Of a stretch of DNA of 64,000 nucleotides, positions 23,178-33,834 are shown in pieces; positions within the stretch are counted from its first letter, which is position 1, and each line of letters starts with the position of its first letter. The notes beneath the pieces were generated by a model that worked only from the letters and a program-made list of their open reading frames with translations, had not been told where the DNA came from and made no database searches. The translations under genes were made by a program, and so were the position numbers. The stretch comes from Collinsella sp. An307 (GTDB lineage Bacteria; Actinomycetota; Coriobacteriia; Coriobacteriales; Coriobacteriaceae): positions 372,001-436,000 of the forward strand of contig NZ_NFIP01000001.1 in assembly GCF_002161805.1 (NCBI RefSeq). Direction: 5' to 3'.

Positions 23178-24944
23178 GTGTTGCGCCGGATTCACATCCT
23201 CACCGTTCTTCTTTTCTTCTTCCTTGTGAGCGGTATCACATCTCTCACTCCGGTGCGCGCGGAAGGACTGGGGGCGGAGAGCGCAGGGGTAGGCGCGGTT
23301 CTCGCCCCAATCGACCTCTCCCAGGAGGATGGGGTTGCGCAAGGCGAAGGTTGGCATTGGGATGGGACCTCGCGGGTGCTCTCTCTACACAACTGTGACC
23401 TGTGGTTTTCGGGAAGTGGATTTGTATTGCCCGAGAATAGCTCAATAGAGGTTGACGGTCCATGCACAATCGTGACCGGAGCGAGCGAGGATCCTTCGAG
23501 CGGCGAGCGCTCTGTCGCCTTTGACGCAAACTCCACCTACCAGGAGACCTCTACGCTCGACATCGGCCCTGCTAAGGGGGCAGCGACTGCGTCGCTCACG
23601 CTTGCCTCCAGCTGGCCGCCGGGCAAAACTCAGGTTAATTCATACGGGTCCATCTGCCACATGATGGGAGCCACCACCATTCATGACATCGCCATTACCC
23701 TCACCGGGCGCGAGGCCGCAATATTCTCCGATGCCAATCTGGTGTTTGAGAGAGCGTCGCTCACGGCAGGGGAGTCCGTTCTCAACGGATATTCCTTCGA
23801 CGCTCCGCGCTGGTGGCTGCTGAGCACCTCTGGTTGGCTTTTGGTTCGAAACTCAACCTTTGCTATTCAGATGACCGACGGTATTGCTGCGCTGTATGCG
23901 ACTGATTACTCTCCCTCAGACCTTGCGGGACAGATACTCATCCAGCAGTCTAAGGTGAATATCACAATCGATGATCCCCTCCCGCCTGAGGGAGATGCGT
24001 CGAGCGGGATGCTCTCTTTAAGAGGAACGAACGGGTTGCTCAGCGACGGTTCCTGCATATTCAGCGACAGCACCGTGAATATCGAGGTCTCCTCAGAGAA
24101 CGGTGCGGTGCCACATGTCTATGCGGTCTGCAGTGCCGATCATACGGTATTCGATGCGAGCACGGTGCACCTCAACGCGAACGGAGGCAAGCAGGCGGCA
24201 GAGCTCCTGGCGGCAAAGGGAATTACGATGAACGATGATGTTCTTCGGCAGGGGACCGAGCGGGCTACGCCGACGGGGTCAATGATCTCAGAGGATGCTT
24301 CTGCTTCCGGGGCGGGTGGAACGAGCATAATCACTCCGCCTTCAGGAGATACCGCCGTTACGAACGTTACGGTGCAACGTATTCTGGCGAACAGGCTTAC
24401 TGAGGATGAGTTTGAGGTCGAGCTTCCGAGCGATGCCACGCCACCCTCACAGGCCGACATCATGATTGAGCTAAGCGACCCTACATCAAAAGTCGAGAAC
24501 CTTGAGAGCGATGATGAGGGTAGGGCCTGGACATTCGATGTTGTGGCCGAGAACGGTGATGTCGCGTATTACGGTCTCACGGTATCGTTTGCTAAGGGCG
24601 AGCTCGGTGAAGATGGAGGGTCGGGCGGATCCGGCGGCTCGGTTGACGACGATACTGCGCCGGATCCAAACGAGCCTATTGAAGAGCCAGGTGAAGATGC
24701 CGGTGAAGAGGCTGGTGAAGCTGGTTATGGTGATAACCTGACCCAACCGGACGGGGAAGTCAGCGCTTCTGGGACGCATGGGCGTGAGCAGGAAGCAGAG
24801 AGTGGTTCGGGGGTTTCCCACGCCGATGATCTTCCTGCTACCGGAGATGGGGAGGCCTGGCCGATTGCAATCGCGCTCATACTTTTTAGCGCAGGATTGG
24901 CAGTGATACCTGCGACAATTCGAAAGATCGGGAAGAAATGCTGA
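23178..24944 (+). CDS. LPXTG-anchored surface protein
   Basis: This 588-residue protein has an N-terminal signal peptide (LRRIHILTVLLFFFLVSGITSLTPVRA, cleavage likely after VRA) and a C-terminal sorting signal: LPATG at about 552-556, a hydrophobic segment and a basic tail (IRKIGKKC). Sortase should attach it to the cell wall. The middle (about 40-330) is beta-rich with repeated short hydrophobic strands, reminiscent of right-handed beta-helix or carbohydrate-binding proteins. A Gly/Ser and Asp/Glu-rich linker precedes LPATG. AAAGGAG supports the GTG at 23178 over the upstream TTG at 23160. No sortase gene is in view. Confidence 0.85.
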   Translation: MLRRIHILTVLLFFFLVSGITSLTPVRAEGLGAESAGVGAVLAPIDLSQEDGVAQGEGWHWDGTSRVLSLHNCDLWFSGSGFVLPENSSIEVDGPCTIVTGASEDPSSGERSVAFDANSTYQETSTLDIGPAKGAATASLTLASSWPPGKTQVNSYGSICHMMGATTIHDIAITLTGREAAIFSDANLVFERASLTAGESVLNGYSFDAPRWWLLSTSGWLLVRNSTFAIQMTDGIAALYATDYSPSDLAGQILIQQSKVNITIDDPLPPEGDASSGMLSLRGTNGLLSDGSCIFSDSTVNIEVSSENGAVPHVYAVCSADHTVFDASTVHLNANGGKQAAELLAAKGITMNDDVLRQGTERATPTGSMISEDASASGAGGTSIITPPSGDTAVTNVTVQRILANRLTEDEFEVELPSDATPPSQADIMIELSDPTSKVENLESDDEGRAWTFDVVAENGDVAYYGLTVSFAKGELGEDGGSGGSGGSVDDDTAPDPNEPIEEPGEDAGEEAGEAGYGDNLTQPDGEVSASGTHGREQEAESGSGVSHADDLPATGDGEAWPIAIALILFSAGLAVIPATIRKIGKKC

Positions 24945-24958
24945 GCTGGACTCCTCTG

Positions 24959-25023
24959 TTGTGTTCAACCTATTGTTCAAACACAAAAATGACGAGCAAA
25001 TCCACATCAATTCCACGTATACT
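24959..25023 (+). promoter_or_regulatory. Intergenic inverted repeat and -10-like element before the YARHG gene
   Basis: TTGTGTT (24959-24965) and AACACAA (24980-24986) form a 7-bp inverted repeat containing two copies of GTTCAA. A TATACT element at 25018-25023 lies 46 bp before the start codon. No matching -35 is clear. Confidence 0.35.
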
Positions 25024-25069
25024 CATGAAATACGGGTTTTGTCCCTGAGTTGCGGGAAGGATGATGGGC

Positions 25070-26344
25070 GTGGACCACGAGGGGCAGAAAGATCCTAAGG
25101 ACCTTGATGTTGCCGAGCTCGAGGATGCCGGTTCCCTTCCAGTTGATTCTGATGACGACCACGTGAATGAGCAACCCGAGCCTTTACGGAAAGCAGAATC
25201 GTCTGAAAGCGATGGCGATGAGACGCCTTCTGATGACGAAGGCTCTCACGATGGCACTGGTCCATCTGGCGATGGGGAGGCTCTCGATAAGGAGGAAGCC
25301 GAGGATAAGGCCGCCTCTCTTGAAGACGAGCTTGCTGCTACCTCTAAAGAGCCGATCGCTGACCATTCAGAAGATCCGATCGCTGACAGCGGGGAGTTTG
25401 CGGATGCTTCTGAGCAGAGCGGGCAGGACGAGGCCGGCTCTGATAGTGAGGAGGTCGCGCCGCAGGGGTCGGTTGTGGAACAAGCAAAGGCCTCCGCATC
25501 GGCTGTCTTTGAAAAGAGTAAAGTTGCTTTGAGACGCACGCGCGTTTGGTGCTCTGGACATCAGGGGGCTTCCGTTGCGATTGGGACCTGCGTTGCCCTT
25601 GTGATAATCACTGGCGGTTTCGCAATCGGTGCGAGTGCCGTTGTTGCCCACATTGATGCGGATATTGCTGCTCGCGCCGAGGAGCGTCTCGCAGATGAGG
25701 AGCGCGGCCGAATCGAGCAGCTTCCTCGCATTTCGATGCAGTTCCTTTCCCTTTCCGATGGTTCGTTCCCTGAGGTCTCTGCCAATCTTGCCCTTTCAAT
25801 GCCCGATGGGTCTCCGCTTCCGGAGCTTTCTGCCGATAGCGTTTCGGTTGTGGAACGTGATGCCGAGGACGGTGAGGCAGATGTTGCTATCTCAGGTTTT
25901 ACGTTCGACCCTTCGACTGGCTCATGTCAGCTTGTGTACTCTGCCAATACCGATACCGTAACAGCTGACCGCACGGTTCGCATCGATCTTAAGAAGTCGA
26001 GCGGATATTCTGGCGGAGCTTCCATGTCTTATCACGCACTCATTCCTTCTGAGGGAGAGGTGGCGCAGGACTCGGGTGAGTGGATGCTGCCCGATAGTGA
26101 CACTCATCGGTATACTGCTGCAGAGCTTTCTGGCTACTCCAAGGATGATTTGTTCATAGCCCGTAATGAGATTTTCGCTCGGCATGGGCGCATGTTCGGT
26201 GACTCCTATCTACAGCGGTACTTTGAGGGGAAATCTTGGTATGAGCCTCGGTATTCGGCCGAGGAGTTTGACAGCATGCGCACACCGCTGAACGAGATAG
26301 AGATAGCTAACGTCAATACCATTCTCTCGGTTGAGCGCGGCTAA
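25070..26344 (+). CDS. Membrane-anchored YARHG-domain protein
   Basis: This 424-residue protein has a highly acidic, low-complexity N-terminal region (about 1-140, rich in Asp, Glu and Ser), a short basic stretch, one transmembrane segment (about 168-193), a beta-rich extracellular region, and a C-terminal YARHG domain (DLFIARNEIFARHGRMFGDSYLQRYFEGKSWYEPRYSAEEFD). YARHG domains are found outside the cell in many bacteria and have no defined role. The acidic part would face the cytoplasm. GGGAAGG suits the GTG at 25070 better than the ATGs at 25061 and 25064. A second YARHG gene lies at 55064. Confidence 0.85.
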   Translation: MDHEGQKDPKDLDVAELEDAGSLPVDSDDDHVNEQPEPLRKAESSESDGDETPSDDEGSHDGTGPSGDGEALDKEEAEDKAASLEDELAATSKEPIADHSEDPIADSGEFADASEQSGQDEAGSDSEEVAPQGSVVEQAKASASAVFEKSKVALRRTRVWCSGHQGASVAIGTCVALVIITGGFAIGASAVVAHIDADIAARAEERLADEERGRIEQLPRISMQFLSLSDGSFPEVSANLALSMPDGSPLPELSADSVSVVERDAEDGEADVAISGFTFDPSTGSCQLVYSANTDTVTADRTVRIDLKKSSGYSGGASMSYHALIPSEGEVAQDSGEWMLPDSDTHRYTAAELSGYSKDDLFIARNEIFARHGRMFGDSYLQRYFEGKSWYEPRYSAEEFDSMRTPLNEIEIANVNTILSVERG

Positions 26345-26394
26345 GGGCGCTTTTCGTTTCCCTGTGCCTTTTAGGGCGCTATGAGCAATTGATT

Positions 26395-26508
26395 TGCTAG
26401 AATCAGGAACGTTACCGCTTGTGCGTGGGGCGTTGTTTCATTGTTCTTGATTGTCTTGAACAATGGTTGCGCTGCCAGCTGATTTTTCAGGCTAGGCGAG
26501 ATTCTCGC
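26395..26508 (+). promoter_or_regulatory. leuS promoter and leader structures
   Basis: An extended -10, TGC-TAGAAT (TAGAAT at 26398-26403), lies 137 bp before leuS. Its leader holds a perfect 8-bp inverted repeat, CATTGTTC/GAACAATG (26439-26465), and the palindrome GCGAGA-T-TCTCGC (26496-26508). I found no T-box consensus, so the leader is not a recognised tRNA-sensing riboswitch. Confidence 0.42.
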
Positions 26509-26539
26509 TGCCCACGCAGATAGATAAAGGAGCAAGCAC

Positions 26540-29122
26540 ATGTGTGACTGTGCCGACCACAAGCACGAGCCCGGTGAGATCCCCGCCTACGATGCGCAGG
26601 CCATCGAGGCAAAATGGATGCGCGCCTGGGATGAGGCAAATCTCTTTGCCGTGGACACCGACCCCTCCAAGCCCAAGAAGTACGTTCTCGAGATGTTCCC
26701 GTACCCCTCGGGCGACCTGCATATGGGACATGCCCGCAACTACACCATCGGTGACGCCATGGCGCGTCAAGCGCGCATGCGCGGTTTTGACGTGCTGCAT
26801 CCCATTGGCTTCGACGCCTTCGGTCTTCCGGCGGAGAACGCCGCCATCAAGCACAACACGCAGGCTGCCGAATGGACCTACAAGAACATGGACCAGGCGC
26901 TTGCGACCATGAAGCGCATGGGCTTCTCCTACGACATGGACCGCTTGGTCAAGACGTGCGATGCCGATTATTACCGTTGGGGTCAGTGGATTTTCGAGAA
27001 GCTCTGGGAGCGCGGTCTTGTTTACCGCAAGAAGAGCCCGGTCAATTGGTGCCCAACGTGCAAGACCGTTCTTGCCAACGAGCAGGTGACCGAGGGCAAG
27101 TGCTGGCGCTGCGGTTCTGAGCCCGAGAAGCGCGATCTTGAGCAGTGGTACTTCAAGATCACCGACTATGCCCAGGAGCTGCTCGATGACCTTGAGAAGC
27201 TCCCCGGCTGGCCCGAGCGCGTGAAGCAGATGCAGGCGAACTGGATCGGTCGCTCTGAGGGTGCCGAGATTGACTTTACGCTGTGCGATGCTGAGGGCGG
27301 GCCCACTGACACTAAGATCACCGTCTTTACCACGCGTGCGGACACGCTCTTTGGTTGCACCTTCTTCTTGCTTGCGCCTGAGTACGAGGGGCTTATCGAC
27401 CTCGTCGCCGGTACGGAGTGGGAGGCGGACGTGCGCGCGGTCATCGCGGGTGCAGAGAAGGTCTCTGCCGTCGAGCGCGCGCAGGGCAACCTCGAGAAGC
27501 ACGGTGCCTTCACCGGCCGGTATGTAGTGAACCCCGTCAACGGCGAGAAAGTGCCCGTCTGGGTTGCTGACTACGTGGTTTCCGATTACGGTACGGGCGC
27601 CGTTATGGCCGTTCCCTGTGGCGACCAGCGCGACTTTGAGTTCGCTCGTAAGTACAACCTTCCTATCGTCCCCATCATCCTTATGGATGACGAGCGCGCC
27701 GCTCTCGAGGAAGCGGGGGAGTCCATCGACACCTATCATGCCGAGACCGTCGACTGGAACGAGGCGCACATTGCCGAGGGAACGCTCGTGCAGTCCGGCA
27801 AGTACACCGGCATGCGCGGCGGCAAGCACTCCGAGGGCGAGGCTGCCATCGTCGCCGACCTCGAGGCCGCCGGCGCCGGGCGCCGCAGCGTACAGTTCCG
27901 TCTGCGCGACTGGCTCATCTCACGCCAGCGCTATTGGGGCAACCCCATTCCCGCCGTGCACTGCGAGCACTGCGGCATCGTGCCCGTCCCCGAGGACCAG
28001 CTGCCGGTCACACTCCCGCAGAACCTCGACCTCGGCGCGGGCGAGACGCTTGCAGAGTGCCGCGAGTTCTATGAGACGACGTGCCCTGTCTGCGGTCGCC
28101 CCGCTCGCCGCGAGACAGACACCATGGACACCTTTACGTGCTCCAGCTGGTACTATCTGCGCTATTGCGATCCGCACAACGAGAATCTGCCGTTCAGCCG
28201 CGAGGCGGCGGACCGCTGGATGCCCGTCGACAACTACATCGGCGGCATCGAGCACGCTATTCTTCACCTGCTCTATTCGCGCTTCTTCACTAAGGCGCTT
28301 CGTGACCTCGGTCTTCTGGATGTAGATGAGCCCTTCACGAACCTGCTCTGCCAGGGCATGGTGAAGGACGAGAACGGTGACACCATGTCTAAGTCCAAGG
28401 GCAACGTCGTTCCGCCGAGCTCGGTAATCGAGCCCTTCGGTGCGGACACGATGCGCCTGGCGATCCTCTTCATCGCCCCGCCCGAGAAGGACTTTGACTG
28501 GGATGAGGACGCCGTCGCCGGTGCCAACCGATTCATCCGCCGTGCTTGGCGCATCGTCTGGCAGCTTGCGAACTCCGGTAGCGCAGAGTCCGTCCTTACC
28601 AAGGGCGCGCTCGGTGAGGATGCGAAGAAGCTCTACCGCGAGCGTCACCGTACCCTTGCCAAGTGCACCGAGGATTTTGACCGTCAGCAGTTCAACACAG
28701 CCATCTCCGCTGTCATGGAGCTTGTGAACGCTGCGAGCACCTACCTGAACGCCACAGAGTCCGATCCCACCGCGCGTGATGCGGCCCTCTGCCGTCTTGT
28801 TGCGACCGATATTGTGAGCGCGCTTGCTCCTATCTGCCCCTTCTGGGCGGACGAGCTTTGGCATGAGGCCCTCGGCAACGAGGGGAGCGTCTACACCGCC
28901 CCGTGGCCCGAGTTTGACCTCGCAGAGGCTGCGAGCGACACGGTTGAGATCGCGGTGCAGGTGCTTGGCAAGGTTCGCGGTCGCATCCAGGTGCCCGTCA
29001 GCGCTACGAAAGACGACATCGAGCGTGCCGCGCTCGAGGCAGTGGAGAAGTGGGTCGAGGGCAAGACGGTCGCCAAGATCATCGTTGTCCCCGGCAAACT
29101 GGTGAACATCGTCACCAAGTAG
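26540..29122 (+). CDS. leuS: Leucyl-tRNA synthetase
   Basis: This 860-residue class I synthetase has HMGH (61-64) in the HIGH position and MSKSKG (from 616) as the KMSKS loop. It contains a CP1 editing domain ([18 protein letters not shown], then [20 protein letters not shown]) and a zinc-binding CxxC segment ([22 protein letters not shown]). It charges tRNA-Leu and hydrolyses mis-charged products. The N-terminus begins with an unusual short Cys/His stretch ([10 protein letters not shown]). AAAGGAGC precedes the ATG. It is a single-gene unit with its own leader upstream and a hairpin terminator downstream. Confidence 0.96.
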   Translation: MCDCADHKHEPGEIPAYDAQAIEAKWMRAWDEANLFAVDTDPSKPKKYVLEMFPYPSGDLHMGHARNYTIGDAMARQARMRGFDVLHPIGFDAFGLPAENAAIKHNTQAAEWTYKNMDQALATMKRMGFSYDMDRLVKTCDADYYRWGQWIFEKLWERGLVYRKKSPVNWCPTCKTVLANEQVTEGKCWRCGSEPEKRDLEQWYFKITDYAQELLDDLEKLPGWPERVKQMQANWIGRSEGAEIDFTLCDAEGGPTDTKITVFTTRADTLFGCTFFLLAPEYEGLIDLVAGTEWEADVRAVIAGAEKVSAVERAQGNLEKHGAFTGRYVVNPVNGEKVPVWVADYVVSDYGTGAVMAVPCGDQRDFEFARKYNLPIVPIILMDDERAALEEAGESIDTYHAETVDWNEAHIAEGTLVQSGKYTGMRGGKHSEGEAAIVADLEAAGAGRRSVQFRLRDWLISRQRYWGNPIPAVHCEHCGIVPVPEDQLPVTLPQNLDLGAGETLAECREFYETTCPVCGRPARRETDTMDTFTCSSWYYLRYCDPHNENLPFSREAADRWMPVDNYIGGIEHAILHLLYSRFFTKALRDLGLLDVDEPFTNLLCQGMVKDENGDTMSKSKGNVVPPSSVIEPFGADTMRLAILFIAPPEKDFDWDEDAVAGANRFIRRAWRIVWQLANSGSAESVLTKGALGEDAKKLYRERHRTLAKCTEDFDRQQFNTAISAVMELVNAASTYLNATESDPTARDAALCRLVATDIVSALAPICPFWADELWHEALGNEGSVYTAPWPEFDLAEAASDTVEIAVQVLGKVRGRIQVPVSATKDDIERAALEAVEKWVEGKTVAKIIVVPGKLVNIVTK

Positions 29123-29237
29123 GCGGATACTCAATTTGCCGTTGCCCCAGCGTGTGGGAATCGTGGAGAAATCTGCGGTTTTACACCTGGTTGAGCTTGT
29201 GATAAGCTCTGTAGCTGGTAATTGATGTTGTAGTTGA

Positions 29238-29272
29238 GAAGGGAGCGGGGCTTCGGCCCTGTTCCCTTCTTG
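29238..29272 (+). terminator. Hairpin between leuS and rimP
   Basis: GAAGGGAGCGGGGC and GCCCTGTTCCCTTC form a long, nearly perfect stem with a TTCG tetraloop. Only TTG follows, so termination may be partial. It lies just before the rimP ribosome binding site. Confidence 0.6.
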
Positions 29273-29288
29273 TATGAGGAGGTGCCTT

Positions 29289-29786
29289 TTGGTCAAGAGC
29301 GCGACTGAGCAGCGCATCATCGATGCGCTCGAGGACGTTGCCGCAGAGCACGGGGTCGACATCGTCGATGTCGAGCTTGCCGGCGCTACCAAAGCGCCCT
29401 GCGTGCGCGTGCGTCTTGAGGGGGCTAGTGGTGAGTCCCTCTCGCTTGACGATATTGCCGCTCACACCAAGTGGGTGGGCGACGTTGTCGAGGCCATCGA
29501 CCCGGTGAGCAGCAGCTACACGCTCGAGGTCTCGAGCCCCGGTATGGCGCGCCCGCTGCGCCGCCCGAGCGACTTCATCCGCTTTGTCGGCAGCGACGTT
29601 GAGCTCCAGACCACGGCGACCGAGGGTCGTCGCAAGTTCAAGGGCCGCATCGACGCTGCAGATGAAAGCGCCGTGACGCTTGCGCTCGAGGACGGCGAGT
29701 CCGTCAGCATCTCCTATGACGAGGTTAAGAAGTGCACCTTAAAGCCGGTCTACGACTTCAAGGGCAAGAAGGAAGGGAAGAACTAA
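29289..29786 (+). CDS. rimP: Ribosome maturation factor RimP
   Basis: This 165-residue protein has the RimP arrangement: an N-terminal alpha/beta domain (VDIVDVELAGATKAPCVRVRLEG) and a C-terminal SH3-like domain (YTLEVSSPGMARPLRRPSDF, ending with YDEVKKCTLKP). It helps assemble the 30S subunit. AGGAGG lies six bases before TTG at 29289; the in-frame ATG at 29274 overlaps that site and is unlikely. It is the first gene of the rimP-nusA-infB cluster, and nusA starts one base after its stop. Confidence 0.92.
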   Translation: MVKSATEQRIIDALEDVAAEHGVDIVDVELAGATKAPCVRVRLEGASGESLSLDDIAAHTKWVGDVVEAIDPVSSSYTLEVSSPGMARPLRRPSDFIRFVGSDVELQTTATEGRRKFKGRIDAADESAVTLALEDGESVSISYDEVKKCTLKPVYDFKGKKEGKN

Positions 29787-29787
29787 C

Positions 29788-31044
29788 ATGGCATCCCAGA
29801 TGATGGAAGCGCTCATGGAGCTCTGCCAGGAGAAGCACATCGACCAGCTTTACCTGATCGACCGCCTGGAGGAGTCGCTCGCTAAGAGCTATACCGACAT
29901 CCTGCACCTGCCGTTTGGCGCCGAGGTCACCATCGACCGCGCTACCGGCAAGGTCTACGTTTACGAGCTCGTGCCCGTCGAGAGCTCCTATAACGAGGAG
30001 ACCGACGAGTACGCCGAGTTTGAGAAGCGCGACGTTACGCCCAAGGACACGAGCCGCATCGCCGCCAAGCACGCCAAGGACGAGATCAACGCCATCGTGC
30101 GCAACTCCGCGCGCGAGCAGATCTATGAGGAGTTCTCCGACCGCATAGGCGACATCATCACCGGTACTGTGCTGCAGTCCACGCCCGACTTCACCATCGT
30201 GAAGATTCGCGAGGGTGTTGAGGCGGAGCTGCCGCACTTTGACCAGCGCCGCTACCACGATGAGGACGGCAACCCCACCGAGCGCAACGAGCGCCCGGCG
30301 GGCGAGCGCTATCTGCACAACCAGCGCATCAAGGCCGTTATCATCGACGTGCGCGATCCCAACAACACCGTGGCGCCGGTTCGTGGCGAGCACTCCCGTC
30401 CGCCCATCGTCATCTCACGCACGCACCCCATGCTCATCCGTCGTCTCTTTGAGAACGAGGTGCCTGAGGTCTACGAGGGCACCGTCGAGGTCATGAGCGT
30501 CGCCCGCGAGCCCGGCCAGCGCTCCAAGGTGGCTGTCCGCTCGCTTGATTCCCGCCTCGACCCGGTGGGCGCCTGCGTTGGCCCCAAGGGCAGCCGCGTG
30601 CGCGCCGTCGTCTCCGAGCTGCGCGGTGAGCGTGTCGACGTCATCCTTTGGGACGGCGATCCTGCGCGCTACGTTGCTAACGCCCTTTCGCCTGCGAAGG
30701 TCACTCGCGTCCTCATTGACGAGGAGAAGAATTACGCTGGCGTGATTGTTCCCGATGATCAGCTGTCGCTCGCCATCGGCAAGGAGGGTCAGAACGCCCG
30801 CCTCGCCGCGCGCCTGACCGGCTGGCACATCGACATCAAGAGCGAGACGCTCGCCGCCGACATCCTGCGGAACATCCCCGCGCGTCCGGAGCCGGAGGAG
30901 GACCTCCTTGACGACGCTGAGCCCGCGCGCTGCCAGTATGTGAGCGAGGACGGCATCCGCTGCCGCAACCAGGCTCGACCCGGCTCCCGCTTCTGCGGAG
31001 TTCACGAGCAGGACGCTATCGACGCTGCGGAGGACCTGATCTAG
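29788..31044 (+). CDS. nusA: Transcription factor NusA with zinc-finger-like tail
   Basis: This 418-residue NusA has the N-terminal RNA polymerase-binding domain, an S1 domain (about 130-200, GDIITGTVLQ...EGVEAELPHFDQ) and two KH domains (about 205-345, GPKGSRVRAVV and GKEGQNARLAARLTGW). The acidic repeats of E. coli NusA are absent. In their place is a tail with Cys382, Cys392, Cys403 and His406 (CQYVSEDGIRCRNQARPGSRFCGVH), which could bind zinc. NusA controls pausing, termination and antitermination. It sits between rimP and infB; ylxR, usually next to nusA, is missing. Confidence 0.95.
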   Translation: MASQMMEALMELCQEKHIDQLYLIDRLEESLAKSYTDILHLPFGAEVTIDRATGKVYVYELVPVESSYNEETDEYAEFEKRDVTPKDTSRIAAKHAKDEINAIVRNSAREQIYEEFSDRIGDIITGTVLQSTPDFTIVKIREGVEAELPHFDQRRYHDEDGNPTERNERPAGERYLHNQRIKAVIIDVRDPNNTVAPVRGEHSRPPIVISRTHPMLIRRLFENEVPEVYEGTVEVMSVAREPGQRSKVAVRSLDSRLDPVGACVGPKGSRVRAVVSELRGERVDVILWDGDPARYVANALSPAKVTRVLIDEEKNYAGVIVPDDQLSLAIGKEGQNARLAARLTGWHIDIKSETLAADILRNIPARPEPEEDLLDDAEPARCQYVSEDGIRCRNQARPGSRFCGVHEQDAIDAAEDLI

Positions 31045-31143
31045 CGCGCGATGCGGCTCCGGCGCCTTCGCGTCGACCGCTGCCCCGCGTTTGATTGGTT
31101 TTCGCTGTGGTGCGCCCGTGCGCACGAGAGGTAGGTGAAGGGT

Positions 31144-33819
31144 ATGGCTAAGATTCGCGTCTCAAGCCTCGCCAAAGAATTTGGAATGACCTCCAAGGAG
31201 CTGCTCGGCTACCTTGAAGATATGAAGATCCCGGCCAAGACCCCGTCTTCGGCCCTGGAGGATGCGTACGTCTCCATGGTGCGCAAGAAGCTTGCGCCCG
31301 TGCTCGAGGCGCGCGCTGCCGAGATTGAGGCTGCGCGCAAGGCCGAGGAGGAGGCCGCCGAGGCTGAGGAGCGCGAGCGCCTCGCCAAGGAGGAGGAGGC
31401 CCGTCTGGCCGCCGAGGCGCGCCGCGAGGAGGAGCGCCGTCTCTCTCTTGCCGCTGCCGCCGCGGAGGAGGCCGCGCGTGCCGCCGCCGCTGCTGCTGAG
31501 AAGGAGGCTCGCGAGCGTGCCGAGCGCGAGGCGCGCGAGGCAGAGCTTGAGGCCAAGCGTCGCGCGGTCCCGGCGAGTGACTCCGGCCAGCGCTTCCGCT
31601 CGCTTCTTGACCAGATCGCTGCTCAGGAGGAGGTCCTGAAGGAGCGCAAGGAGACGGAGAGCGCCAAGAAGGCCGACGATGCCGAGCGCGGTGGTCGCCG
31701 TGGCGAGCGTCGCGGTGCCAAGCGCGATAGTGCGCCGCGTGACGCCGCTCCGACCGCGCACCGTCGCAATGCGTCTGCTCCCTCTGTTCCCGCTGGCATG
31801 GACGTTCCCTCGCCGGATAAGGCGGGTAAGGGCAAGCGTCGCCGCGGTGGCCATGTTGCCGAGGAGGACCGCTACAGCCGTATGGCGCGTGAGGCTGAGG
31901 AGTACAGCCGCGAGCGCGTGCTTGAGGAGGCCCGCGCCGCTGTCGAGGAGGCTTCCCGCGAGTCCACCGGTCGCCGTAAGAAGCGCAAGGAGAAGCGTGA
32001 GCGCGAGGCCGCCCGCGCTGCTGAGGAGCAGAAGATCGAGCAGGCAAAGGCTCAGGGCATCTCTGTTGAGGAGCTCGACGCCGTGCGCGTCTCTGAGGGC
32101 GTGACGGTCGCGGAGCTTGCCGAGGCCCTTGATGTTCCGGCCAACGACATCATCAAGCGTCTGTTCCTGCTCGGTACGCCGCTCACGATGACCCAGTCCA
32201 TGTCCAACGACCTTGTTGAACTCGTTGCCGACGACCTTGGCCGTCAGATCAAGATTATCAGCCCGGAGGAGGAGAACTCCTTCACGTTCTACGATGATCC
32301 GGCGGACCTCAAGCCGCGTCCGCCCGTGGTCACCGTCATGGGCCACGTCGACCACGGTAAGACGAGCCTTCTCGACGCCATCCGCCATACTGGCGTTGCC
32401 GCGCATGAGGCGGGCGGCATCACCCAGCACATCGGCGCTTCTGAGATCATGATCGGCGGCCGTCAGATTACCTTCGTCGACACCCCGGGTCACGAGGCGT
32501 TTACCGCCATGCGTGCCCGCGGTGCTAAGGTGACCGACGTCGTCGTGCTCGTGGTCGCTGCCGACGACGGTGTCATGCCGCAGACGGTCGAGGCCATCAA
32601 CCACTCCAAGGCTGCCGGTGTCCCCATTGTCGTTGCCGTCAACAAGTGCGATAAGCCCGACGCCAACCCTGACCGCGTGCGTCAGGAGCTCGTCGAGCAT
32701 GGTGTCATCCCCGAGGAGTGGGGTGGCCAGAACATGTTCGTGAACGTCTCCGCCAAGACGCGCGAGGGTATTGATGACCTGCTTGAGACGATTTTGCTTC
32801 AGGCTGATGTTCTCGAGCTCAAGGCCAACCCGGATACGTTTGCCTCCGGCTATATCCTCGAGGGCAAGCTCGATCGCGGCCGCGGCCCGGTTGCGACGGT
32901 CATCGTCAACCGCGGCACGCTCCATGTGGGCGATGCCATTGTCGCCGGCATGTGCTTCGGCCGCGTCCGCGCCATGCTCGACCAACACGGTCAGAACAAA
33001 GACGAGGCGCGTCCTTCCGACGCCGTCGAGATCCTCGGCCTCGACTCTGTGCCCGTTGCCGGTGACGAGTTCCGCGTCTTTGAGGACGAGCGCGACGCCA
33101 AGAAGCTTGCTGACGAGCGCTCCCTCAAGGCCCGCATCGAAGAGCAGAACAAGGTCAAGCACGTCACGCTCGAGACGCTGTTCGACGAGATGAACCAGGG
33201 CGAGCTCAAGGAGCTTAACCTCGTCGTCAAGGCAGACGTCCAGGGCTCCATCGAGGCGCTCGCCGATGCGCTCGGCAAGATGGACCAGTCCGAGGTGCGC
33301 ATCAACATCATCCACTCCGCCGTCGGCGCCATCTCCGAGACCGACGTCATCCTCGCCGCGGCCTCGAACGCGATCATCGTCGGCTTTGGCGTGCGTCCGC
33401 AGGCAAAGGCCCGCGACCTCGCCGAGCGCGAGAACGTGCAGATCAAGACCTACTCGATCATCTACAAGGCGATCGAGGACATCGATGCCGCGCGTATCGG
33501 TATGCTCAAGCCCACCGAGGAAGAGGTCCGTACGGGCGAGGCCGAGGTCCGCGAGACCTTCCGCGTTCCCAAGGCCGGCCTCATCGCGGGCTGCATGGTC
33601 ACCGAAGGCGAGATCAGTCGCGACGACAAGGTGCGCGTCGTGCGCGACGGCGTTGTGGTCTTCGATGGTGTCTTTGGTTCCATGCGCCGTTTCAAGGACG
33701 ACGTCAAGACCGTCAAGTCCGGCTACGAGTGCGGTTTGGGTATCGAGAAGTTCCAGGACATCAAGGTGGGCGACGTTCTCGAGGCTTACAAGGTCGTCGA
33801 GGTTGCCCGCACCGAGTAG
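31144..33819 (+). CDS. infB: Translation initiation factor IF-2
   Basis: This 891-residue GTPase brings fMet-tRNA to the 30S subunit. It has an IF2_N motif at the start ([27 protein letters not shown]), a long Ala/Glu/Arg-rich coiled-coil linker (about 60-330), and a second IF2_N-like segment ([22 protein letters not shown]). The G domain follows with GHVDHGKT (400-407), [14 protein letters not shown] and SAK, then IF2 domains II-IV. The ATG at 31144 (MAKIRVS) is preferred to the in-frame one at 31135. It is separated from nusA by about 100 bp with no ORF. Confidence 0.96.
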   Translation: MAKIRVSSLAKEFGMTSKELLGYLEDMKIPAKTPSSALEDAYVSMVRKKLAPVLEARAAEIEAARKAEEEAAEAEERERLAKEEEARLAAEARREEERRLSLAAAAAEEAARAAAAAAEKEARERAEREAREAELEAKRRAVPASDSGQRFRSLLDQIAAQEEVLKERKETESAKKADDAERGGRRGERRGAKRDSAPRDAAPTAHRRNASAPSVPAGMDVPSPDKAGKGKRRRGGHVAEEDRYSRMAREAEEYSRERVLEEARAAVEEASRESTGRRKKRKEKREREAARAAEEQKIEQAKAQGISVEELDAVRVSEGVTVAELAEALDVPANDIIKRLFLLGTPLTMTQSMSNDLVELVADDLGRQIKIISPEEENSFTFYDDPADLKPRPPVVTVMGHVDHGKTSLLDAIRHTGVAAHEAGGITQHIGASEIMIGGRQITFVDTPGHEAFTAMRARGAKVTDVVVLVVAADDGVMPQTVEAINHSKAAGVPIVVAVNKCDKPDANPDRVRQELVEHGVIPEEWGGQNMFVNVSAKTREGIDDLLETILLQADVLELKANPDTFASGYILEGKLDRGRGPVATVIVNRGTLHVGDAIVAGMCFGRVRAMLDQHGQNKDEARPSDAVEILGLDSVPVAGDEFRVFEDERDAKKLADERSLKARIEEQNKVKHVTLETLFDEMNQGELKELNLVVKADVQGSIEALADALGKMDQSEVRINIIHSAVGAISETDVILAAASNAIIVGFGVRPQAKARDLAERENVQIKTYSIIYKAIEDIDAARIGMLKPTEEEVRTGEAEVRETFRVPKAGLIAGCMVTEGEISRDDKVRVVRDGVVVFDGVFGSMRRFKDDVKTVKSGYECGLGIEKFQDIKVGDVLEAYKVVEVARTE

Positions 33820-33834
33820 GGGAGGCGACTGGAC

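Noticed and set aside
26345..26539. A T-box riboswitch before leuS (also checked before thrS and alaS)
   Set aside because: The conserved AGGGTGG-A-ACCGCG bulge sequence is absent from all three leaders, and the thrS and alaS leaders are too short.
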